From positions 4,526,001 to 4,590,000 of the forward strand of contig NZ_CP084032.1 of assembly GCF_020181655.1 (NCBI RefSeq): a stretch of DNA of 64,000 nucleotides, read 5' to 3'. Both the position numbers and the translations under genes were made by a program. The notes under the pieces are model-generated. The model saw only the letters and a program-made list of their open reading frames with translations, did no database searches and was not told where the DNA came from. How positions within the stretch are numbered: the first letter of the stretch is position 1; each line of letters begins with the position of its first letter. This document shows, piece by piece, positions 19,765-27,716 of the stretch. This DNA is from Pectobacterium colocasium (GTDB lineage Bacteria; Pseudomonadota; Gammaproteobacteria; Enterobacterales; Enterobacteriaceae).

Positions 19765-19855
19765 GTCCTATCAAAGCTGCTGATTTAATTTAGAAAAGGG
19801 GAACATATCCGCGCCGGAAAACAGACGCGAACAGAGTTGACTTAATGATAGGAGC

Positions 19856-21013
19856 TTAGCGGGAGGAGAGTTGTTCCAGACTCTGCTTCGCCATCTGGTA
19901 CAGATAGTGCGCGGTCGGGAACAGCGCGCGATCGTCAACGCGGAATTTCGGGTGGTGCAGCGCATATGGCCCGCCGGAGCCGACCATCATGAACGTACCA
20001 GGTAGTTTCTGCTGATAGAACGCAAAATCTTCACCAATCGGGCTGGCTTCCACACGACGTGCTTCAAACCCTTCGTCACTCGCCACATTCAGCGCAAACT
20101 CGACCCACTCCGGCGTGTTGATCACCGACGGCGGCCCTGCGTGCCACAGGAACTCGATTTCCGCACCAAAGGTGCTGGCAATACCGGCCACGATCTGGCG
20201 GAAACGCTGTTCAATCAAATCACGCGCATCCTGATTGAACGTTCTGACCGTGCCTTCAACGTAGGCAGTATCAGGGATAACGTTCCAGGTGCTGCCGCTA
20301 TGAACCTGAGTAATCGACACCACCGCGTTGTTGTCAGAAGACACAGTACGGCTGATGATGGTCTGTACGGCAGAAATCAACTGACCCAGAATGATAATCG
20401 GATCGTTGCCTTCATGTGGCTTCGCGGCATGACAGCCTTTTGCCGCAATCTTGATCTCAAAGCGGTCAACACCCGCCGTCAACGCGCCATCTTTCCCGCC
20501 GATAACGCCAACAGGCAGCGTCGGATCGTTGTGGATACCGAAAATCGCTACCGCATTGTCCAACGCACCAACCGCAATGACTTCCGGCGCGCCCAGCCCG
20601 GTTTCTTCGGCAGCCTGGAATAAAATTCGCACCGTGCCTTTCAGCTCCTGCTCGATTTTCTTCAGCAGAATCGCCGCGCCCAGCGCAGCGGAAGAGTGAA
20701 AATCATGACCGCAGGCGTGCATCACGCCTTTATTGAGCGACGTGAATTCTACGCCAGACTCTTCTTCAATCGGCAGGGCGTCGATGTCAGAACGCACCAC
20801 GACCAACGGGCCATCCTGAAGGCCGCCCACTTCGGCAACCAAACCCGTTTTCAGCGGCAGATCGAGGACGCGAATCCCCTCTTTTTCCAATACCGCACGA
20901 ATCTTCTTCGTGGTTTCAAACTCCTGATTCGACAGTTCAGGGTTGCGGTGTAAATCGTGGCGAAACGCCTGAATAAACTGAGCCAGAGGCTCATGTTGAG
21001 GTGCTGTTCTCAT
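19856..21013 (-). CDS. M20 amidohydrolase, probable N-acetylcysteine-type deacetylase (YxeP-like)
   Basis: A 385-residue M20/peptidase-D type amidohydrolase. Metal-binding residues appear in RSDIDALP (74-81), HACGHDFHS (99-107) and AAEETG (134-139). The family removes N-acyl groups from amino acids; B. subtilis relatives YxeP and YtnL act on N-acetylated cysteine derivatives. Start: the ATG at 21013 follows GGAG, while an in-frame GTG lies five codons upstream. It is last in the six-gene minus-strand operon with an acetyltransferase and a lyase, so it probably deacetylates the N-acetylcysteine released in the pathway. The precise substrate is inferred. Confidence 0.88.
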   Translation of the reverse strand: MRTAPQHEPLAQFIQAFRHDLHRNPELSNQEFETTKKIRAVLEKEGIRVLDLPLKTGLVAEVGGLQDGPLVVVRSDIDALPIEEESGVEFTSLNKGVMHACGHDFHSSAALGAAILLKKIEQELKGTVRILFQAAEETGLGAPEVIAVGALDNAVAIFGIHNDPTLPVGVIGGKDGALTAGVDRFEIKIAAKGCHAAKPHEGNDPIIILGQLISAVQTIISRTVSSDNNAVVSITQVHSGSTWNVIPDTAYVEGTVRTFNQDARDLIEQRFRQIVAGIASTFGAEIEFLWHAGPPSVINTPEWVEFALNVASDEGFEARRVEASPIGEDFAFYQQKLPGTFMMVGSGGPYALHHPKFRVDDRALFPTAHYLYQMAKQSLEQLSSR

Positions 21014-21090
21014 GAATACTTGCTCCACATTATCGTGCCCTGCCTGACAGGGCGGCCTTGTTCAGGCGTGCAGGTGTGTCTACGTATACG

Positions 21091-21852
21091 TTAAATATCG
21101 TACTCAAGCGGCTCAGGCAGCTTGGTCAACTGACGCAGGAAACGCTGGGTCTGCGGGTTGTCCGAGAAGCTAATGACTTGCTCCGCCGGACCTTCTTCAA
21201 CGATGTGCCCGTCCGCCATGAAGATCACACGGTCAGCCACTTCTTTCGCAAACTGCATTTCATGGGTAACGATCACCATCGTGGTGTCGTTCTTCGCCAG
21301 CTTCTGAATAACCTGAAGCACTTCGTGTACCCTTTCCGGGTCCAGCGCCGAGGTCGGTTCATCAAACAAAATCGCCTTAGGATCGACTGCCAGCGCACGC
21401 GCAATACTCACGCGCTGCTGCTGCCCGCCGGATAACGTCACCGGATACTGCGCCGCCTGCGGCAGCAGACCGACCTGCTCCAGCAAAGCAAGACCGATTT
21501 CATCCGCCTGCTTCTTCGGCATTTTTTTCACGACAATCAGCGCTTCCGTTACGTTCTCCAGCGCCGTCTTGTTCTTAAACAGGTTATAGCTCTGGAACAC
21601 CATCGCCGTCTGGCGGCGCAGCGCGTAGGCTTCTTTAGAAGAGTAACGACGCGTATCCAGCGTTTGGTCGCCAATGTGAATGGTGCCCGATTCTGGGGTT
21701 TCCAGCAGGTTCAGACAACGCAGCAGCGTGGATTTACCCGACCCGGATGGGCCGATAATCGCCACGACTTCGCCTTTCGCGATATCCAGACTAATGTTGT
21801 CCAACACCACCTGATCGCCAAAGCGTTTAGAAAGATTCTTTACACTGATCAT
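21091..21852 (-). CDS. Polar amino acid ABC transporter, ATPase
   Basis: A 253-residue ABC ATPase of the polar amino acid uptake group. It has Walker A GPSGSGKST (34-42), the signature LSGGQQQR, Walker B ILFDEPTSALD and the switch histidine in VIVTHEMQF. It pairs with the permease gene 9 bp upstream and the lipoprotein receptor further up. Relatives in sulphur operons (TcyN, YxeO) import cystine and modified cysteines. Substrate identity is inferred from the neighbouring enzymes. Confidence 0.93.
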   Translation of the reverse strand: MISVKNLSKRFGDQVVLDNISLDIAKGEVVAIIGPSGSGKSTLLRCLNLLETPESGTIHIGDQTLDTRRYSSKEAYALRRQTAMVFQSYNLFKNKTALENVTEALIVVKKMPKKQADEIGLALLEQVGLLPQAAQYPVTLSGGQQQRVSIARALAVDPKAILFDEPTSALDPERVHEVLQVIQKLAKNDTTMVIVTHEMQFAKEVADRVIFMADGHIVEEGPAEQVISFSDNPQTQRFLRQLTKLPEPLEYDI

Positions 21853-21861
21853 GTCAGCCCC

Positions 21862-22545
21862 TTATCGCTGTAGCGAGTGATTCAGTTTCTTCTCCAGCTG
21901 CTTTTGCAGCCAAGAGTAAACAATGATCACCAACCAGTAAATCAGACCCACAACCAGGAAGGTCTCAAAGAAACGCAGAGATTCGGCGGCAATCATTTTG
22001 CCTTCCGCGAACAGTTCGGAAACACCCAACGCAAAAGCCACCGAGGTATCTTTAATCAGAGAAATGAACGTGTTCCCCGTCGCTGGCAGCGCGTTCAGCA
22101 TGGCCTGAGGCAACACGATGCGGCGATAGACCTGCGCTTTACTCATGCCAATGGATAGACCCGCTTCCGTCTGACCGAAATCCACCGAAGCCAGACCCGC
22201 ACGGAAAATTTCTGCCATATAGGCGGACGTTTTCAGGCTAAAGCCGATAATCGCCGCCGTCATCGCATCCAGATTGGATAAGCCGGGGAACAGCTGCGGC
22301 AGGCCAAAGTAGATGATAAACAGTTGAACCAGCGACGGAATGCCGCGGAACAGCGAGATATACAGTTCGACGATTTTTACTACCACGACGACCTTGCTTT
22401 CACGGACTAACGCCAGGATAAGGCCGAGAACCATAGCAAAAAACATCGAAACCACGGCAAGAAACAGCGTGGTCGGCAAATACATTAATACCTGGGGAAA
22501 GACCTTTAACAGGTAGGCAAGATCGATATTCATGAGTAATACCAT
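21862..22545 (-). CDS. Polar amino acid ABC transporter, permease
   Basis: A 227-residue HisM/TcyL/YxeN-type permease with about five membrane segments and the EAA-like coupling loop EAGLSIGMSKAQVYRRIVLPQA. Only one permease gene is present, so it likely acts as a homodimer. Starts considered: GTG at 22557, ATG at 22545 (seven bases after GGTGGA, preferred) and ATG at 22533. It lies 117-130 bp downstream of the receptor gene. Transport of S-(2-succino)cysteine or a related thioether amino acid is inferred. Confidence 0.9.
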   Translation of the reverse strand: MVLLMNIDLAYLLKVFPQVLMYLPTTLFLAVVSMFFAMVLGLILALVRESKVVVVVKIVELYISLFRGIPSLVQLFIIYFGLPQLFPGLSNLDAMTAAIIGFSLKTSAYMAEIFRAGLASVDFGQTEAGLSIGMSKAQVYRRIVLPQAMLNALPATGNTFISLIKDTSVAFALGVSELFAEGKMIAAESLRFFETFLVVGLIYWLVIIVYSWLQKQLEKKLNHSLQR

Positions 22546-22674
22546 TAATGCTTCCACCGGCCATATTGCGCCGGTGGAACAGGGTTATGACTAGGCTATA
22601 TAACGAATCATCTGGCTATCTACATCACGAATCATCAATCTACGTAACGACCCGGCCAGAATGACGGCGTGAGG

Positions 22675-23466
22675 TTATTTAGCCGGTGATACCGTAATGT
22701 CTTCACCAAAATATTTTTCGGAGATCGCTTTCAGGCGTCCATCTGCACGCATTTTCGTTAACTCTGCATCGAACTGCTTACGCAACGCATCGCCTTTCTC
22801 GTCCTTATGGAACGGGAAGCTCACTTCTTCAATCACCAGCGGTTCACCAACCAGTTTGAACGGCAGGTTACGCTTATTGATTTCCGCCAGCAGGATAGGA
22901 CGTGAATTCACATAGCCTTCAACACGTTTAGATAACGCGTCGTTCATTGCGCCGTCGCGCGTTTCATAGGTGCGGATATTCACGCTGCCATCGGCAAACG
23001 CTTTTTTCAGGTTATTAACGTGGTTAGAACCCAGCACACCAGCCACTGTCTTCCCTTTTAGGTCAGCCAGCGTATTAATGTCCACGTTGTCTTTGTGCGT
23101 CACAATCTGGCTGCCGTAGAAGCTGTAAGGCTGGGCGAAATTGTATTTTTCCTGACGCGCAGGCGTAATTGCCACCACGTTCGCCACGGTATCCAGTTTT
23201 TTCGCTTCCAACTGTCCCATCAGGCCGCTGAAATCGGCGGTAACCCACTCAACTTTGTAGTTCAGATCTTTCGCAATGGCTTCCGTCACTTCAACGTCAA
23301 AGCCGACCAGCTTGTTATCTTGCTTGAAGCCGCTTGGATAGCTTTGGCCGGTTGAACCCACTTTCAGGACTTTTTCCTGCTCGGCGCTGCTTTTCCCAGA
23401 ATCACAGCCGGCTACAAGAAAGGCGGTCGTCAGCGCCAGAACAGACAACGTTACTTTTTTCATCAT
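22675..23466 (-). CDS. Amino acid ABC transporter substrate-binding lipoprotein
   Basis: A 263-residue family-3 solute-binding protein. The signal peptide ends in lipobox LVAGC (Cys21); the mature part has the two-lobe fold with GFDVEVTEAIAKDL and LKGKTVAGVLGSNH. It resembles TcyK/YxeM-type receptors for cystine-like ligands. The start overlaps the acetyltransferase stop by ATGA and follows GAGAGG. Because the receptor sits in the membrane facing the periplasm, it defines the substrate of this transporter; the ligand is not readable directly. Confidence 0.92.
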   Translation of the reverse strand: MMKKVTLSVLALTTAFLVAGCDSGKSSAEQEKVLKVGSTGQSYPSGFKQDNKLVGFDVEVTEAIAKDLNYKVEWVTADFSGLMGQLEAKKLDTVANVVAITPARQEKYNFAQPYSFYGSQIVTHKDNVDINTLADLKGKTVAGVLGSNHVNNLKKAFADGSVNIRTYETRDGAMNDALSKRVEGYVNSRPILLAEINKRNLPFKLVGEPLVIEEVSFPFHKDEKGDALRKQFDAELTKMRADGRLKAISEKYFGEDITVSPAK

Positions 23467-24005
23467 TTTACTGCCTCTCTTTTTGAGTTTTTATCTTTCC
23501 ACTGGTCATACAATTGGTTATCAAGGATTTTTTCCATCCAGATTGTCAGGTGTCCTTTCCCCAGATTCGTCTGCCCGACTTCCCTGAAACCATAATTTCT
23601 GTACATCTCGATCAGCCACGGGTGGTTTTGTGCCGTGCCAAGCGACACCGCAGGCGCTTTAAGCTGGTTAATCAGAATTTCTTCTTCCAACCAGCCCATC
23701 ATTTGCTTACCCAACCCCTGTTTTTTATAGCCAGGGTGCGTTGCAAACCAGCCCAGATGGGGTAAACCGAACGGGCCTGGCTCCGGCCCCCACGGATAGC
23801 GGATGGTAAATGACGACACCATCTCTCCGTCTTTCTCCATCACATAAACGCCGTGTGAGGCAATATGCGTGCGCACCATGTCGATATCCGCATGGGCAGC
23901 AGAGAAGTTGATACCTAACTGACGGATCGGCTCAAACGCCGCCAGCGCCAGCGCCAAAAAAGTTTCATCATCCGCAAGCGTAGCCTGACGAAATACGATA
24001 CTCAT
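23463..24005 (-). CDS. GNAT N-acetyltransferase, YxeL/SnaA-like
   Basis: A 180-residue GNAT-fold acetyltransferase. The acetyl-CoA binding motif appears as WFATHPGYKKQGLGKQMM (about residues 86-103), and the C-terminal MYRNYGFREVGQ is the usual helix-strand of the fold. It lies 9 bp after the lyase gene and overlaps the receptor gene. B. subtilis YxeL and SnaA acetylate the amino group of S-modified cysteines as the first step of salvage. A similar role on S-(2-succino)cysteine is inferred from context; antibiotic or protein acetylation is not suggested by the neighbourhood. Confidence 0.85.
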   Translation of the reverse strand: MSIVFRQATLADDETFLALALAAFEPIRQLGINFSAAHADIDMVRTHIASHGVYVMEKDGEMVSSFTIRYPWGPEPGPFGLPHLGWFATHPGYKKQGLGKQMMGWLEEEILINQLKAPAVSLGTAQNHPWLIEMYRNYGFREVGQTNLGKGHLTIWMEKILDNQLYDQWKDKNSKREAVK

Positions 24006-24014
24006 GGTGTCACC

Positions 24015-25379
24015 TTATGCTGGCAGCAGGCCGGAGTTGTCCGCATAACGAATCACGTCATCCACTTTCTGCGGCGCACTGCCAACGTAGTTAGCCGGAT
24101 TCAGCCATTCGTCCAGATCGGCGGCAGTCACCTGCTCGGAAAGCACCGGATGGGTCAATAGCACCGATTTAAACGATTGATTCTGCTCGAATGCCTGCAT
24201 AGAGCATTCGTAAACCAGATGGTGAGCGGTCTGCTTGCCGAGACGTTTACCAATCTCAAACATCACTTTTTCAGACAACAGCAGGCCATTTTGCAGATCG
24301 AGGTTCGCCAGCATTTGCTTCTCGTTGACGGACATCCCACGCAGGATGCCAAGCGCGTTCTGAAGCTGAGCGGACAGATAGATATTGATTTCCGGCAGCG
24401 CGATCCACTCCGCACGCCAGCTCATCGCATCACGCTCGTGCTCAACTTTCATGGATTCATGAATCAGCGCGGCACTCTTGAACAGCGGTGCCGTCAGGCT
24501 CGCCAGCCCTTCCAATGCGGCAGGGTTACGTTTATGCGGCATGGTGGTAGAACCGATTTTCCCTTCGGAGAACGGCTCTTCGATTTCATTAATCTCGGTG
24601 CGCATCAGGTTGTACAGCTCGTTGCCGATTTTACCCAGCGTACCGCTGATCAGCACCGCGACAGAAGCATATTCGGAGAAACGATCGCGGGCAGACTGCC
24701 AGCCGATGTTCGGCGTATTCAGCCCCAGTTTATCCAGCGTCAGACGCTCGATTTCCGGCCCTTGTTCGCCAAAAGAAGCATAGGTGCAGATGGCACCGTT
24801 AATGTTGCCGACCAGAACACGTTCTTTGATTTCACTCAGGCGTTCGAGGTGGCGAATAAATTCATCCAGCCACACGGCCAATTTGAAGCCAAACGTGGTA
24901 GGTAGCGCCTGCATACCGTGGGTACGACCGGCCATCAGCGTATATTGGTATTTCTTCGCCAGACGTTTCAGTTCAACGGCCAGCAATTGTGTATCTCTGA
25001 CGACAATATCAAAAGATTGTTTCAGCTGTAACACAGTTGCCGTATCAACGATGTCCTGCGTGGTCACGCCGTAGTGAATAAACTCACCTGCCGCGCCGCA
25101 CTGTTTCTGAATCGCGGTAATCGTCGGCATCAGAGAGTGCTTCATACGTGCCGCATCTTTTGCAATCTCTTCAACGTTAAGCGCACTTGCGTCAGCGTTT
25201 TCTGCAATGGTTTTTGCCGCATCCAGTGGAATGACACCCAGTTCACCCTCAGCAAGCGCCAGGGCAACTTCGACTTCGACCTGTTTAGTCAGGCGGTTAT
25301 GCTCGGACCAGACACCGCGCATTTCGGGCGTGCCAAAATTATTCCCTATAAGAAGAAAATCAATAAGATGTGATGCCAT
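24015..25379 (-). CDS. Fumarase/argininosuccinase-superfamily lyase, probable S-(2-succino)cysteine lyase
   Basis: A 454-residue member of the fumarase/aspartase superfamily, closest in style to adenylosuccinate lyase. It shows the active-site regions TTQD (106-109), GRTHGMQALP (151-160, His154) and the signature loop GSTTMPHKRNP (276-286). Every member eliminates fumarate from a succinyl adduct. It heads an operon with an acetyltransferase, amino acid ABC transporter and deacetylase rather than purine genes, and the sequence differs from ordinary PurB. Lyases of this kind acting on S-(2-succino)cysteine have been described in a similar context. Cleavage of (N-acetyl) succinocysteine to fumarate and a cysteine derivative is the best fit. 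Confidence 0.8.
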   Translation of the reverse strand: MASHLIDFLLIGNNFGTPEMRGVWSEHNRLTKQVEVEVALALAEGELGVIPLDAAKTIAENADASALNVEEIAKDAARMKHSLMPTITAIQKQCGAAGEFIHYGVTTQDIVDTATVLQLKQSFDIVVRDTQLLAVELKRLAKKYQYTLMAGRTHGMQALPTTFGFKLAVWLDEFIRHLERLSEIKERVLVGNINGAICTYASFGEQGPEIERLTLDKLGLNTPNIGWQSARDRFSEYASVAVLISGTLGKIGNELYNLMRTEINEIEEPFSEGKIGSTTMPHKRNPAALEGLASLTAPLFKSAALIHESMKVEHERDAMSWRAEWIALPEINIYLSAQLQNALGILRGMSVNEKQMLANLDLQNGLLLSEKVMFEIGKRLGKQTAHHLVYECSMQAFEQNQSFKSVLLTHPVLSEQVTAADLDEWLNPANYVGSAPQKVDDVIRYADNSGLLPA

Positions 25380-25465
25380 AATTAACTCGTTAGTGTTGGA
25401 TTTATCAGGCGGGATTTATGTCGTCTTTTTAATTTTTAAAAATATAACATGCGGAAATTATGCGC

Positions 25466-25495
25466 TTTATACCTTTGGGATCTATCTTAGATCAA
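25466..25495 (-). promoter_or_regulatory. Candidate promoter of the lyase operon with palindromic operator
   Basis: On the minus strand -35 TTGATC (25490-25495) and -10 TATAAA (25466-25471) are 18 bp apart. A perfect inverted repeat GATCTA-TCT-TAGATC occupies 25479-25493, overlapping the -35 and spacer, where a repressor would block RNA polymerase. The regulator is unknown; no regulator gene lies in the operon. Confidence 0.45.
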
Positions 25496-25626
25496 AAAGT
25501 TTGATTGCAAACTATGCATGTAGAAATGTTCGCTAACACTCTCTCCCAAGCGGAAAAGCCCGTTTGTCACTTTCCTCTTCCTACAATAAAACTTCTTATC
25601 CGTATGACTGCTGACGAAGGATTATC

Positions 25627-26934
25627 ATGCTTTCCCACACGACATTACGCATACCCCGTACCCTATTGATTACCATGATCATTATTTCTTCATTCTCTAC
25701 TCAGGCCCAGGCTCAGGATCGCTACCAGTTGGAAAAGGTGGTCGAAGTCAGCCGTCATGGCGTACGTCCTCCGACAGAATCCAACACGACGGCGCTGGAG
25801 TCCGGCACAGCACGAGAGTGGTCGAAGTGGGTCACACGCGAGGGTGAATTAACCGGACACGGCTATGCCGCTACCGTGCTAAAAGGCCACTATGAAGGCG
25901 AATATTATCGTCAACAGCATCTGTTCGCTTCAGGTTGTCCGACAGAGCAGCAGATTTACGTGCTCGCCAGTCCATTACAACGCACCCGCGCCACCGCACA
26001 AGCCTATATGGATGGCATGTTTCCCGGCTGTGGCGTGGCGACGCACGCCGTTGAGGATGAAAAGCAAGATCCGCTGTTCCACGGGGATAAAATGGGAATT
26101 GGCAGGCTTGATCCCGAACGGGCAAAGGCCGAAGTGTTGAAAGCAATGGGAGGCGATCTCAATATTGCCTATCAGCGGCTTCAACCCAGCATCGAGCAGT
26201 TGAAGCAGATCGTATGTAAAGCGGATAAACCGTGCCCGGTGTTTGATAAACCGTGGGCGATAAAACAGGATAAAGACGGTTCGATTTCTATCAGCGGCCT
26301 GAGTACGCTGGCGAATATGAGCGAGGTATTCCTGCTGGAGTACAGTGAGAATCTGCCACAGGTGCAGGTCGCATTTGGTCACGTCAGCAACACGCAGGAT
26401 CTCACTCCGTTGATGGCTCCGATGACGGCTAAATACGATTTCACCAATGATGTTCCCTATATCGCACAGCGCGGCGGTTCACTATTCATGCAGCAAATCG
26501 CACAGGCTCTGGCACAGGGGACGCAGGAAGAGCAAGACACCACACAAGGGGAGCCGCCGTCAGCCCCTTACTTACTGTATGTCGCCCATGACACCAACAT
26601 CGCCTACCTACGCACGATGTTGCAGTTTCATTGGCTGCTACCCGGCGATACCGCTGATAACATTCCCCCCGCGGGTAGCCTGGTATTCGAACGCTGGCGC
26701 GATACCACCACGCAACAGCGTTTTTTACGTATTTATTTCCAGACACAATCGCTGGATCAGATCCGTTCGCTGACGCCGTTGAGCGCTCAACAGCCGTTAT
26801 TGAAAGAAGAATTGACCTCTCAGGGCTGCCAGCAGACGGAAAAAGGCACGCTGTGCCCTTTCGATACCGCTCTGAAATCCATGCGAAAAAGTATCGATAG
26901 CAGCGCGCTGGCACCTGTGCACTACGCGCCATAA
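25627..26934 (+). CDS. Periplasmic histidine acid phosphatase / phytase (AppA/Agp-like)
   Basis: A 435-residue secreted histidine acid phosphatase. The signal peptide ends around AQAQA (residues 25-30). The catalytic motif RHGVRPP is at 43-49 and the proton-donor motif HDTN near 321; cysteines are paired along the chain as in AppA. The family releases phosphate from phytate (6-phytase) or glucose-1-phosphate. A plant-associated host supplies phytate, so phytase is plausible, but Agp-type activity cannot be excluded. It diverges from the lyase operon and is followed by a bidirectional terminator. Confidence 0.88.
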   Translation: MLSHTTLRIPRTLLITMIIISSFSTQAQAQDRYQLEKVVEVSRHGVRPPTESNTTALESGTAREWSKWVTREGELTGHGYAATVLKGHYEGEYYRQQHLFASGCPTEQQIYVLASPLQRTRATAQAYMDGMFPGCGVATHAVEDEKQDPLFHGDKMGIGRLDPERAKAEVLKAMGGDLNIAYQRLQPSIEQLKQIVCKADKPCPVFDKPWAIKQDKDGSISISGLSTLANMSEVFLLEYSENLPQVQVAFGHVSNTQDLTPLMAPMTAKYDFTNDVPYIAQRGGSLFMQQIAQALAQGTQEEQDTTQGEPPSAPYLLYVAHDTNIAYLRTMLQFHWLLPGDTADNIPPAGSLVFERWRDTTTQQRFLRIYFQTQSLDQIRSLTPLSAQQPLLKEELTSQGCQQTEKGTLCPFDTALKSMRKSIDSSALAPVHYAP

Positions 26935-27015
26935 CGCGCACTCCCGCAGAGAAGCAACGTCTTGTCGGGTTGACGAATCTGACAAGATTTTTGCCAGAGA
27001 AGACAAATCGCAGAC

Positions 27016-27052
27016 GAAAAAAAAGCACATCTTTCGATGTGCTTTTTTTTTT
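27016..27052. terminator. Bidirectional terminator between phosphatase and tRNA operon
   Basis: Stem AGCACATC/GATGTGCT (27024-27031 and 27036-27043) with a TTTC loop, flanked by A8 on the left and T10 on the right, so it can stop both the phosphatase transcript and the convergent tRNA transcript. Confidence 0.9.
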
Positions 27053-27055
27053 AAT

Positions 27056-27132
27056 TGGTCGGCGAGAGAGGATTCGAACCTCCGACCCACTGGTCCCAAA
27101 CCAGTTGCGCTACCAAGCTGCGCTACTCGCCG
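27056..27132 (-). tRNA. proM: tRNA-Pro (anticodon TGG)
   Basis: A 77-nt cloverleaf with encoded CCA. Acceptor CGGCGAG pairs with CTCGCCG; anticodon loop TTTGGGA gives UGG; T-loop GGTTCGAATCC. Last gene of the four-tRNA operon, matching E. coli proM. Confidence 0.97.
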
Positions 27133-27174
27133 AATGTACTGCTTTTTTGAACATCACTGATGTTCTCGTTTGTG

Positions 27175-27261
27175 TGGTGCGAAGAGAGGGACTTGAACCC
27201 TCACGTCCGTAAGAACACTAACACCTGAAGCTAGCGCGTCTACCAATTCCGCCACCTTCGC
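27175..27261 (-). tRNA. leuT: tRNA-Leu (anticodon CAG)
   Basis: An 87-nt class II tRNA with a long variable arm and encoded CCA. Acceptor GCGAAGG; anticodon loop CTTCAGG gives CAG; T-loop GGTTCAAGTCC. Third in the operon; matches E. coli leuT. Confidence 0.97.
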
Positions 27262-27303
27262 ATAACTCACAAACTGTCAATCAACTACTATAGCTGCAAA
27301 ATC

Positions 27304-27380
27304 TGGGGTGGCTAATGGGACTCGAACCCACGACAACTGGAATCACAATCCAGGGCTCTACCAACTGAGCTATAGCCACC
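27304..27380 (-). tRNA. hisR: tRNA-His (anticodon GTG)
   Basis: A 77-nt tRNA with the extra 5' G typical of tRNA-His and encoded CCA. Acceptor GGTGGCTA; anticodon loop TTGTGAT gives GUG. Second in the operon; matches E. coli hisR. Confidence 0.97.
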
Positions 27381-27500
27381 ATCACCACACTTTACATCAA
27401 CTACTTATTACGCGGTACTTCCTTTTCACGGGATACTTTCTTTACGAAGGTAAATGTACCACCGCAGCTCTTGCACACAACATACTTCATAAAAATATAA

Positions 27501-27577
<77 letters not shown>

Positions 27578-27598
27578 TTAGCGCCGTTGCGGGGCGGG

Positions 27599-27627
27599 AT
27601 ATTACGGGCTTAGCGACTGGCTGTCTA
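27599..27627 (-). promoter_or_regulatory. Promoter of the argX-hisR-leuT-proM operon
   Basis: On the minus strand -35 TAGACA (27622-27627) and -10 TAATAT (27599-27604) have a 17-bp spacer and are followed by a GC-rich discriminator CCCGCCCCGC, the hallmark of stringently controlled stable RNA promoters. Confidence 0.8.
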
Positions 27628-27716
27628 GTGCTTTTTTATCGAAATGATGCGTTTGGTTATGATTTATTCATTCCAAGCTAAATAACAGACAGTTATGCCC
27701 TTCCCGCCCCCAAATG

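Noticed and set aside
24177-24905. A 242-codon open frame opposite the lyase gene
   Set aside because: Antisense shadow; composition rich in Arg, Gln and His as usual for such frames.
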